NCBI GenBank assembly: GCA_903907615.1 | Contig: CAIVOR010000196.1 | Location: forward strand, 1 to 6,688 | Length of the DNA stretch: 6,688 bases | From: an uncultured Microbacteriaceae bacterium | Lineage (GTDB): Bacteria; Actinomycetota; Actinomycetes; Actinomycetales; Microbacteriaceae | Direction: 5' to 3' | Shown here: positions 1 to 5,355 of the stretch, one piece after another | Layout of the letters: the number at the start of each line of letters is the position of its first letter | How positions within the stretch are numbered: the first letter of the stretch is position 1 | Position numbers and translations under genes: made by a program | The notes under the pieces: model-generated | The model's input: only the letters and a program-made list of their open reading frames with translations | The model's database searches: none | Told to the model about the DNA's origin: nothing

Positions 1-254
1 CAACCGGCGATAGGCGCGCGGAAACCGCTGATGAGCCACAGCCCGATGACAATCTCCACGATGCCGCTCGCGATCACCACGAAATCCGCATCGAGCGAAA
101 CCCACGCGGGTACCTGTGCCTGAAACTCGGCTCGGGCGGTCGTGAGGTGCGACAGTCCGGCCGCTGTGAGCGCAAGCCCTAAGAGGGTTCGCGCCACAAT
201 CCGCAAAAACTTCCAGATGCGTTGTCCGGTTGCGCGTGGCTCGCGATTAGTCAT
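1..254 (-). CDS. DoxX-like membrane protein, C-terminal part cut by window edge
   Basis: An open frame runs from an ATG at 254 to the left edge without a stop, giving 84 residues. It starts MTNREPRATGQRIWKFL. A basic N-terminus leads into a hydrophobic helix (about residues 17-35), then the motif AGLSHLTTARAEFQAQVPAW, then a second hydrophobic helix (about 60-78, FVVIASGIVEIVIGLWLI). The 'AGxxHxxxxRxxFxxxVPxW' pattern following helix 1 is typical of DoxX-like (MauE/DoxX superfamily) four-helix membrane proteins; the remaining two helices would lie beyond the window. In mycobacteria a DoxX protein forms a membrane redox complex with superoxide dismutase and a thiol-handling enzyme, but most DoxX-like proteins have no known role. 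It is divergent from the DCC thiol-oxidoreductase gene. The Shine-Dalgarno is weak (GGGG just before ATG). Family fairly sure, function unknown. Confidence 0.8.
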   Translation of the reverse strand, partial: MTNREPRATGQRIWKFLRIVARTLLGLALTAAGLSHLTTARAEFQAQVPAWVSLDADFVVIASGIVEIVIGLWLISGFRAPIAG

Positions 255-280
255 TGCCCCACGCTATCGGGTGCATGGCG

Positions 281-322
281 CGAGCAGACCTTCGGCCCGT
301 TGAGTGGCGACCGAGGTGCTCG
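281..322. repeat. Imperfect inverted repeat between divergent DoxX-like and DCC genes
   Basis: CGAGCA (281-286) pairs with TGCTCG (317-322). Further in, CC (289-290) pairs with GG (315-316) and TCGG (292-295) with CCGA (311-314), leaving a 2-nt and a 1-nt bulge on the left arm and a 15-nt loop. It lies in the 91-bp gap between the two divergent starts and could be an operator or an RNA structure in either leader. I see no convincing -35/-10 pair beside it, and such weak repeats arise by chance in GC-rich DNA. Confidence 0.3.
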
Positions 323-345
323 GAGTTTGGTGATTGACTGGGATT

Positions 346-744
346 ATGCCCACGCTTGTGTTTGACGGAGATTGCGGGTTCTGCACGTCTGTCGCCCGCC
401 ACTTTGAGAAGCGCTCGTTCACTCCCCTCACGATTGCCGCGTGGCAACTCACCGACCTTGGCGCACTGGGCCTCACCGAGGCGCAGGCTTCAGCGCAGGT
501 CTACCTCGTCACCGAGCGTGGCGCTTTTAGTGGAGCCGAGTGCTTTGCCGAGCTCATGAGAATTCAGGGCGACCCGTTTCACCGTTTTGTGGCTTGGGGA
601 ATGCGCTTGCCGGGCATCCGCAGGCTGTTTGCGTGGGGTTATCGGCGCGTGGCCGCCAATCGCCACCGGCTACCGGGCGGCACCCCGGCGTGCGCCATGG
701 CACCGCAGAATCCCGCAGACTCACGCGGAGTCTCAGGCGACTAG
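346..744 (+). CDS. DCC-family (DUF393) thiol-disulfide oxidoreductase-like protein
   Basis: A 132-residue protein beginning MPTLVFDGDCGFCTSVARHF. The DGDCGFC motif at residues 7-13, with the C10-x-x-C13 pair right after the first beta strand, defines the DCC family (DUF393), a predicted thioredoxin-fold group named for this motif and annotated as thiol-disulfide oxidoreductases; substrates are largely uncharacterised. The later 'FAELMRI' stretch and the hydrophobic RLPGIRRLFAWGYRRVAANR region are also usual for the family, and the length is normal. I chose the ATG at 346 because the family motif starts right there; an in-frame TTG at 334 would add only four residues. Cytoplasmic, with no signal peptide. 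It is divergent from the DoxX-like gene and ends 10 bp before the stop of the convergent aquaporin gene. Family assignment secure, reaction inferred. Confidence 0.88.
   Translation: MPTLVFDGDCGFCTSVARHFEKRSFTPLTIAAWQLTDLGALGLTEAQASAQVYLVTERGAFSGAECFAELMRIQGDPFHRFVAWGMRLPGIRRLFAWGYRRVAANRHRLPGGTPACAMAPQNPADSRGVSGD
717..733. terminator. Short hairpin at convergent DCC/aquaporin 3' ends
   Basis: AGACTC (717-722) and GAGTCT (728-733) form a perfect 6-bp stem with a 5-nt loop. The hairpin lies inside the last codons of the DCC gene, just past the stop of the minus-strand aquaporin gene, so it could end aquaporin transcription. No T-tract follows on either strand, so this is only a weak terminator candidate. 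Confidence 0.25.
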
Positions 745-754
745 TTGACGACGA

Positions 755-1438
755 CTAACTGCCGCTGACTCGGTACCGCGCGACGGCCTTCACAATGAGG
801 AAGCCGAGAACCGCGCCCACGAGTTGTGCGCCAATGTAGGGCGCAACTGAGACCGGAGCAATCCCGGCAAACGTGTTGGAGAAGAGGCGTCCGATGGTCA
901 CGGCGGGATTAGCAAACGACGTGGAGGCTGTGAAGAAGTAGGCCGAACCAATCCAGGCGGCCACCGCAACGGGGATCAGTGCGTCTTGCTTGCGCTGGAT
1001 CAGCACGCCAATGACCACGATGAGTCCGGCCGTGGCAATGACCTCGCCGAGCAGCATTCCCGTGCTGACGCGCTCGTGCGTCGAAAACTGCACGGCGGGC
1101 TGGTCGAACATGACGTTGGCGACAATCGCACCCACAATGGCTCCGGCCACTTGGACAACCACATAGACGACGGTCTCGACCGGCCGCTGAGCGCGCGAAA
1201 TGAGCTGCACCAGCGACACCGCGGGATTGAAGTGTGCCCCGCTAATGGGCCCCAGCGTGAGGATGAGCAGGGCGAGCGCAAATATCGTGGAGAACGTGTT
1301 GATGATGAGCGCCACACCCGTGTCGTCCGTCAGGTTCGTGGCCATGATGCCCGAGCCCACCACAACGCACACGAGAACTGCGGTGCCCGCGAACTCGGCC
1401 ACGGCTCGGAAAAGGAATCGTGCTGCTGGTCGCGCCAT
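755..1438 (-). CDS. Aquaporin/MIP channel, AqpS-like selectivity filter
   Basis: A 227-residue inner-membrane channel of the MIP family with about six hydrophobic helices. Both pore-lining half-helix motifs are present: GAHFNPAVS (N71-P72-A73) and SFANPAVTIGR (N177-P178-A179). The residue after the second NPA, normally the ar/R-filter arginine, is V180, and the helix-2 filter position aligns with T51 (20 residues before N71). This Thr/Val combination is what I recall for Sinorhizobium AqpS, which conducts arsenicals; here no ars gene is visible, so the solute is open. The annotated start is the ATG at 1438, preceded by GAGGA with 8 nt spacing; an in-frame GTG at 1453 would add five residues but lacks a good ribosome site. 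It lies 73 bp downstream of the toroid-protein gene on the same strand, so it could be the third gene of that operon or have its own promoter. Confidence 0.9.
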   Translation of the reverse strand: MARPAARFLFRAVAEFAGTAVLVCVVVGSGIMATNLTDDTGVALIINTFSTIFALALLILTLGPISGAHFNPAVSLVQLISRAQRPVETVVYVVVQVAGAIVGAIVANVMFDQPAVQFSTHERVSTGMLLGEVIATAGLIVVIGVLIQRKQDALIPVAVAAWIGSAYFFTASTSFANPAVTIGRLFSNTFAGIAPVSVAPYIGAQLVGAVLGFLIVKAVARYRVSGS

Positions 1439-1511
1439 GGCTTGCGTCCTCACGTCGGGAAGAGTTCCGTGTTTTTCCGTCGCATCGTAATCGTGCTCAG
1501 ACGCGCGTTCG

Positions 1512-2501
1512 TTACAAGTTTACGGAATTCCCGTCCCACCAGTTAAGAACCCGGATGCCGGCCAAGGTGAGGCCTTTCGACGGTTCGCCGGCCGGCTCAT
1601 CCGTCTCAAACCACACTCGACCCGGCATGTGTGCTCCCTGCGACCACGTACCGTCTGGCTGACGCTGAGTGCGGATGACCTCGATTGCCTCGGCCAAACG
1701 CGGATCCGGGAGAGAGCCGGCGAGCAAAGCCGAGTCCCGAAAGTAGTCCGCGGCATTGAGCACGTTGTAGCGCCAGCGAAGCGGCGAGGTGAAGGCGCTG
1801 ACCCAGGGGGCCACGATGTCACCCGTCGACTGCCGGAACATGAGGCGACGCTCGAGGAGATATTCCTCCCCCGCTGCGCGAGCGGCACGCGTGGCAGGCG
1901 TGCCGCCGGTAGCGCGCTCGTGCCACAGCAGTCCCTTGAGGGAGTTCAGCGTCGAATGGAACGACGATCGCGTGGAGCCAGACTCCCACTCGCAGTTCCA
2001 CCCACCGTCGGCCATCTGATGCTCGACAAACCACTGCGCGTTTGCCTCAACGTCGACACCCAGCCACACACCGTTGGAGAGCGTGAAGGCATTGATGCAG
2101 CAATCCACCTCGCCGTCCCAGTAGGGCAGGTCGTCGTATTCCCAGCGACTGTTGTGCCGCAGGCGGTCTGCCGTATCGCCCAGTGCGGAGGGATCGAGCC
2201 CCCACTCGCGCAGGGCGTTGAGCGACCACGTGGTGGCCGTCCACGGCTGGCCCGCGCCATCGGCAGCCTCGGGGCCGTCGAAGTCGAAGTCCCCCGGGAA
2301 GTAAGCGCCGCCGGCCCACTGTCCGTCCGCGTCCTGCAGGGCGAGTAACCGCGCCCCGAATCCCTCGCGGGCGACACGTGCGCGCGTTTCCTGCCACACG
2401 TTTTCTGGCCCGCCCACGATGTCGCGCTCCACCTGCCAGCGCAACGACGGATCGGAGTCGAGGAGCCACGACACGATTGCTGAGTCGACGGGTGTCAACA
2501 C
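1512..2501 (-). CDS. Squalene-cyclase-like alpha/alpha-toroid protein (prenyltransferase/squalene oxidase repeat family)
   Basis: A 329-residue soluble protein with no signal peptide or membrane helix. Three Q-(x)-DG-W turns (Q56-DADGQW62, Q162-MADGGW168, QPDGTW286) and many Trp residues fit the (alpha/alpha)6 toroid shared by terpene cyclases and protein prenyltransferases. It is about half the length of a squalene-hopene cyclase and I find no DXDD acid motif, so a true hopanoid cyclase is unlikely. VDCCINAF (D133, C134, C135) followed by SSFHSTLNSLKGLL (H182) resembles the D-x-C...H zinc ligands of protein prenyltransferase beta subunits (VDGCYSF and YHTCYCLSGL). Function unknown. It starts at GTG 2501 directly after the TAG of the flavin reductase gene; GGAGG, five bases upstream and inside the end of that gene, serves as ribosome site. 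A TTG one codon later is an alternative start. Confidence 0.82.
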   Translation of the reverse strand: MLTPVDSAIVSWLLDSDPSLRWQVERDIVGGPENVWQETRARVAREGFGARLLALQDADGQWAGGAYFPGDFDFDGPEAADGAGQPWTATTWSLNALREWGLDPSALGDTADRLRHNSRWEYDDLPYWDGEVDCCINAFTLSNGVWLGVDVEANAQWFVEHQMADGGWNCEWESGSTRSSFHSTLNSLKGLLWHERATGGTPATRAARAAGEEYLLERRLMFRQSTGDIVAPWVSAFTSPLRWRYNVLNAADYFRDSALLAGSLPDPRLAEAIEVIRTQRQPDGTWSQGAHMPGRVWFETDEPAGEPSKGLTLAGIRVLNWWDGNSVNL

Positions 2502-3065
2502 CTATGCCTCCAGGCGACTTTCGGGGCCCAGACGGTACCACGCACGGTTGTGGTAGACCAACGGCTGTGCGGACGCGACATCCGCGGGGTCGCTCGAGGT
2601 GAGCGCGTGCACCGCCACCACGGTGGACCCGCCAATCTGCATACGGTCCACAACGCGACCGCGAATCCACCCGCTGGCATTGACGAAGTAGGGTTCGCCC
2701 GTACTGAGGCGATCCCAGAGTGTCGTGTCGGCAAAGCGATCAACACCGCTTGCTGCCCCCAGAAGGGCAAGGTCGAGGTTGTCAGCCGACAGCATGTTCA
2801 CGACCAGCGTGTCGGCGGCGAGAATTGTGGGTGCCGCAGACGACATCTCCGAGACCGAAAAGACCAAGACGGGTGGTTCCGCACTGACGGAGAACACCGA
2901 ACTCGCCGTCATTGCAACGGGACCGTGACCGGCGTCAGCGGTGATCACGGCGATACCGCTGGGGTGCTGACGGAACGCTGCTTTAAACTCATCGGCGCTC
3001 AGGCCGCCGGTTTCGGTGTCGTGAATCGTGTGATTGTTGACGGGTGGGGGAACAGACGAGGCCAT
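2502..3065 (-). CDS. Flavin reductase family protein (FMN-binding split barrel)
   Basis: A 187-residue cytoplasmic protein. Residues about 23-185 form the flavin-reductase-like domain: EFKAAFRQHPSGIAVITA opens it, MTASSVFSVSAEPPVLVFSV is the flavin-contacting strand-turn segment with the characteristic TASS...PP, and later come VVNMLSADN and WIRGRVVDRMQIGG. Members such as HpaC use NAD(P)H to reduce FMN or FAD and hand it to a partner monooxygenase; some bind flavin as a prosthetic group instead. No monooxygenase lies next to it, so the partner is unknown. The first 20 residues (rich in Pro, Asn and Thr) are a non-conserved tail. The start is the ATG at 3065, with a purine-rich GGGAGAG about 10 bases upstream. 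It is first in a minus-strand operon with the toroid gene (stop abuts the next start) and divergent from msrB across 62 bp. Confidence 0.88.
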   Translation of the reverse strand: MASSVPPPVNNHTIHDTETGGLSADEFKAAFRQHPSGIAVITADAGHGPVAMTASSVFSVSAEPPVLVFSVSEMSSAAPTILAADTLVVNMLSADNLDLALLGAASGVDRFADTTLWDRLSTGEPYFVNASGWIRGRVVDRMQIGGSTVVAVHALTSSDPADVASAQPLVYHNRAWYRLGPESRLEA

Positions 3066-3127
3066 GCCTCAATTCTCTCCCACTCCCCGGTCTGGCGCGC
3101 ACCGGGAGAGGATGTGAGAATGGTGGC

Positions 3128-3529
3128 ATGACCTACGAGATCAACAAATCAGACGACGACTGGCGCAACGAGCTGCCCCCGGAATCCTTCGCCATCCTCC
3201 GCCAGGCCGCAACAGAACCCGCCTGGACGGGCGCGCTTCTGGACGAAAAGCGTGACGGCGTCTATCGCTGTATGGCCTGCAAAAATGAGCTGTTTGTGGC
3301 GGGAACCAAGTTTGACAGTGGCTCCGGCTGGCCAAGCTTCTACGAGGCCGTGCGCCCCGATGCTGTTGAACTGCGCGAGGACCGCTCGCACGGCAGCGTG
3401 CGCACCGAGGCGTTGTGCGCAAAGTGCGGTTCACACCTCGGCCACGTTTTTCCCGACGGATTCGGCACCCCGACAGGCGACCGCTACTGCATGAACTCGC
3501 TCGCTCTCGACTTTGAGGCCGAGGCATAA
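3128..3529 (+). CDS. msrB: Peptide-methionine (R)-S-oxide reductase MsrB
   Basis: A 133-residue enzyme that reduces the R epimer of methionine sulfoxide in proteins, repairing oxidative damage in the cytoplasm. The whole SelR domain is present: zinc cysteines C48-x-x-C51 and C97-x-x-C100, the substrate-pocket block SGSGWPSF (65-72), GSHLGHVF (101-108) and the catalytic cysteine in RYCMNSL (C121). These five are the only cysteines. The position that in E. coli-type MsrB carries the recycling cysteine (SGCGWPSF) is S66, so the sulfenic acid formed on C121 probably reacts directly with thioredoxin or another thiol. Start chosen at ATG 3128, where the family N-terminus begins; the frame stays open further upstream to 3044 but that extension overlaps the divergent flavin-reductase start. 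GTGAG nine bases upstream is a possible ribosome site. A strong stem-loop follows 25 bp after the stop. Confidence 0.96.
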   Translation: MTYEINKSDDDWRNELPPESFAILRQAATEPAWTGALLDEKRDGVYRCMACKNELFVAGTKFDSGSGWPSFYEAVRPDAVELREDRSHGSVRTEALCAKCGSHLGHVFPDGFGTPTGDRYCMNSLALDFEAEA

Positions 3530-3554
3530 GCCGTCCTCAGGGAATTCTTAGCAA

Positions 3555-3597
3555 AAGATTCTGGCTCCCGCTCTGAAGGTGCGGGAGCCAGAATCTT
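3555..3597. terminator. Bidirectional rho-independent-type terminator between msrB and the LPDTG protein gene
   Basis: AAGATTCTGGCTCCCGC (3555-3571) is perfectly complementary to GCGGGAGCCAGAATCTT (3581-3597), a 17-bp stem with a 9-nt loop. It sits between the stop codons of two convergent genes, 25 bp after msrB and 15 bp after the minus-strand gene. Read on the minus strand the stem runs into TCTTTTG, a short T-run, so it best fits the LPDTG gene. On the plus strand the T-run is only the last two stem bases, but the stem itself is very stable. Confidence 0.88.
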
Positions 3598-3612
3598 AGG
3601 CGTGGGGGACCG

Positions 3613-4110
3613 TTACTCGGTGCGGGTGCGCCGCTTCGCAATTGCCAGGACGGACGCGCCGATTGCGAGAAGGGCAATGCCACCCGCTGCAATTCCACCA
3701 ATCAGGGCAGGTGCCGCTCCCGTGTCAGGAAGTGCCGTCTCACAGGTAAGCGTGAAGTAGTCGTACATTCCCGTGTTCTTCTCCACCGCAAATGTTGCGA
3801 ACTTTGAGCAGTCAGCCGCGGGAATTGTGTACGTCGTCTCCGTCGTCAACGCAATGGCTGCGGCAGGCGCGGCGGGCTCGATTTGGATGCAGTGGTTCGA
3901 TCCTCCAACGCCTCCAGTGGGGTCTAAGGTCAACACGATATCTGCGCCGTAGGGCACGCTCGTGGTGGGGTGAGTCACATCCACGTCGGCGTTGTCGTAG
4001 CAGTCGACGGTAAAGGTGACAGGGGCAACGGCAAACGCCGTCGCGGGAACAACAGCTGCAGAAATAGCGGCCAGGGCAACCGCTCCCGTGGCGAGTACTT
4101 TCTTCAACAT
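3613..4110 (-). CDS. Small secreted cell-wall-anchored protein with LPDTG sorting signal
   Basis: A 165-residue precursor. The signal peptide starts MLKKVLATGAVALAA and probably ends at AFA27. The mature part (28-126) is short and acidic, has no lysine until K103, and contains four cysteines (C37, C74, C101, C123), which suggests two disulfides in a small beta-rich domain. The C-terminus is a textbook sorting signal: LPDTG (127-131), a hydrophobic helix (about 134-157) and the basic tail KRRTRTE. A sortase would cut between T130 and G131 and attach the protein to peptidoglycan; no sortase gene lies in the window. I do not recognise the mature domain. Start chosen at ATG 4110, where the signal peptide begins, with AGTGAGA five bases upstream; an upstream in-frame extension to 4164 would bury the signal peptide. 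It appears to have its own promoter and terminator. Confidence 0.85.
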   Translation of the reverse strand: MLKKVLATGAVALAAISAAVVPATAFAVAPVTFTVDCYDNADVDVTHPTTSVPYGADIVLTLDPTGGVGGSNHCIQIEPAAPAAAIALTTETTYTIPAADCSKFATFAVEKNTGMYDYFTLTCETALPDTGAAPALIGGIAAGGIALLAIGASVLAIAKRRTRTE

Positions 4111-4158
4111 AGGAATCTCACTTTCTTGGGGATGGTGATGGGGCGTCTGAATAAGCAA

Positions 4159-4171
4159 TAACAAGTTGTTA
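4159..4171. promoter_or_regulatory. 13-nt palindrome in the leader of the LPDTG protein gene
   Basis: TAACAAGTTGTTA is a perfect palindrome around a single central base. It lies about 15-27 bases downstream of the predicted -10 hexamer and about 50 bases before the start codon. This is a suitable place for a repressor operator. The regulator is unknown, and no copy is obvious in front of the neighbouring LADTG gene. Confidence 0.35.
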
Positions 4172-4185
4172 ACAGCATATCTTAA

Positions 4186-4240
4186 TGTATATCAGCCTTG
4201 TCGACGACGTCAAGAATATTGGGGCGTTTTTTGCTCTCAA
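4186..4240 (-). promoter_or_regulatory. Predicted promoter region of the LPDTG protein gene with AT-rich upstream element
   Basis: On the minus strand TTGACG (4213-4208) and TATACA (4191-4186) are spaced by 16 bases, a fair match to vegetative sigma-factor hexamers. Directly upstream lie AATATT (4220-4215) and an A6 tract (4232-4227), resembling an UP element. A second overlapping possibility is TTGAGA (4240-4235) with TATTCT (4218-4213), also 16 bases apart. Either gives a leader of roughly 70-100 nt before ATG 4110. The region is much richer in A and T than its surroundings. Confidence 0.55.
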
Positions 4241-4279
4241 CGACGTCTGGCCCGTGCATGAGCACAGGCCAGACGTCGT
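4240..4279 (-). terminator. Stem-loop terminator after the LADTG protein gene
   Basis: ACGACGTCTGGCC (4240-4252) pairs perfectly with GGCCAGACGTCGT (4267-4279), a 13-bp stem. Past one mismatch four more pairs (GTGC 4254-4257 with GCAC 4262-4265) close on an ATGA loop. It begins 11 bases after the stop codon of the minus-strand LADTG gene. No T-run follows directly on that strand, so it is a stable hairpin rather than a canonical intrinsic terminator. It separates this gene from the promoter of the next. Confidence 0.75.
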
Positions 4280-4290
4280 GGATGAGTTGG

Positions 4291-5256
4291 TTAGTGCTGG
4301 GCGGACTGCCTGCGACGCACAAGGAGAACCACTAAGCCCGCGTTGAGGAGGCCGAGGGCGAGAGTCGCCAACGCAACCTTGCCCTCCGACGTCATGCCCG
4401 TGTCGGCCAGGCCTGCTGTGGGTGCGGGGAAGGCTGAAGCTGAGAGCGCGCACTTCATGCCGTCATTTCCGGCTGCCGGTGTGCCACTGGCAACCTTGCC
4501 CACCGTCGGCGAGGCCGAGCTCGGGTTGTCGATGCCGTAGACATCACCCGTGGTATTTGCAAACGTCGTGAGGTTGCCCGACGAATCTGTCCAGACGGCA
4601 CCCTTGGGGCTTCCCGGAGCAATAGCCACGGAAGAGTTCACACTCACCGAAATGGGGTTCTGCGTGGGATCAAACGACACGAGCGCACCCGTTGTGGTGT
4701 CGAACCCGTATGCCGTTGTCGTTCCACCGGCGGTGACAATGGCAAAGTCACCAAAGTCCACGGGGGACGGCGCCGACGCGAGCGTACCGATTTGAGTGCC
4801 GACAGCGGTGACGAGGTCAATGCTCCACACAGACTTGTCTGGGTCGGTGTAGTCGAAGGTAATCAGGCTGAGACCGTCAGTCGAAACGTCACCGGCCAAG
4901 TAGTTGTGTGACGAATCGGCGCCGCTGAGTGATCCGACAGACTCGTAGGAGCCGTCGGAGGCAATCTTGATGAGGTTCACCGGTGCAGCAGTCAGGGCGT
5001 AGATGAAGTTGTCCACGGTGTTGTAGCCACCCGCGTTGAATCCTTCGGCGTGAACGTCACCCAGGTTGGCATAGGTGAGGACTGCCGGTGACGCGGAGGT
5101 GTCAACAGTGCCGATCTTGAGCTGCGTCTGGATGGACTGGTAGGTGATGGCTTCGCACGAGAACGCGGAACCCAGCGCCTGAGCCGGCGCCGGGATGAGG
5201 GCCACCGTCGCCGCGGCGGCAAGGGCAAGAACGGAAATTCTGAGGGACTTTTTCAC
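4291..5256 (-). CDS. Secreted cell-wall-anchored protein with LADTG sorting signal, beta-propeller-like ectodomain
   Basis: A 321-residue precursor. Residues 1-27 are a signal peptide (basic VKKSLRIS, a hydrophobic core, cleavage after AQA27). The mature part is rich in Ser, Thr, Gly and Asp, with short repeated beta units such as NAGGYNTVDNFIYAL, YLAGDVSTDGLSLITFD and YGFDTTTGALVSFDP. This resembles the DUF6923/YVTN-type propeller-like domains of actinobacterial surface proteins; this domain call is tentative. C34 and C269 are the only mature cysteines and could join the domain ends. The C-terminus has LADTG (283-287), a helix (about 293-313) and the tail RRRQSAQH. LAXTG is the motif preferred by class E sortases. 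Start chosen at GTG 5256, with AGAAGAG five bases upstream; an in-frame GTG at 5271 is an alternative. It lies 99 bp downstream of the MpaB-like gene, where no clear promoter is visible. Confidence 0.83.
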   Translation of the reverse strand: MKKSLRISVLALAAAATVALIPAPAQALGSAFSCEAITYQSIQTQLKIGTVDTSASPAVLTYANLGDVHAEGFNAGGYNTVDNFIYALTAAPVNLIKIASDGSYESVGSLSGADSSHNYLAGDVSTDGLSLITFDYTDPDKSVWSIDLVTAVGTQIGTLASAPSPVDFGDFAIVTAGGTTTAYGFDTTTGALVSFDPTQNPISVSVNSSVAIAPGSPKGAVWTDSSGNLTTFANTTGDVYGIDNPSSASPTVGKVASGTPAAGNDGMKCALSASAFPAPTAGLADTGMTSEGKVALATLALGLLNAGLVVLLVRRRQSAQH

Positions 5257-5355
5257 GCGAACTCTTCTCACTAATGGCACAGGGGCAGGGCGTTCACCCC
5301 ATGATGACAGAGACACAAACGGTTGCCGGCGCTGGTCGGGCGTGGCGTGTCGCGA

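Noticed and set aside
1439..1511. Possible promoter (TTGTAA-type -35) in front of the aquaporin gene
   Set aside because: No -10 hexamer lies at an acceptable distance; cotranscription with the upstream toroid gene is equally possible.
986..1546. Plus-strand open frame of 186 codons opposite the aquaporin gene
   Set aside because: Its translation is rich in His, Arg and Asp with no recognisable domain; the opposite strand encodes a clear MIP channel with both NPA motifs.
1629..2348. Plus-strand open frame of 239 codons opposite the toroid-protein gene
   Set aside because: Composition typical of a GC-rich antisense shadow (high Arg, Pro, Val), no family pattern, and the other strand has repeated DGxW motifs.
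2047..2670. Minus-strand 207-codon frame overlapping the toroid and flavin reductase genes
   Set aside because: Arginine- and glycine-rich frame-shifted shadow spanning the junction of two well-supported genes.
2550..3131. Plus-strand 193-codon frame opposite the flavin reductase gene
   Set aside because: No recognisable domain, and the minus-strand reading is a convincing flavin reductase.
4111..4164. N-terminal extension of the LPDTG protein (MLLLIQTPHHHPQ...)
   Set aside because: It would put 18 extra residues before a perfect signal peptide and overlap the leader; ATG 4110 has its own ribosome site.
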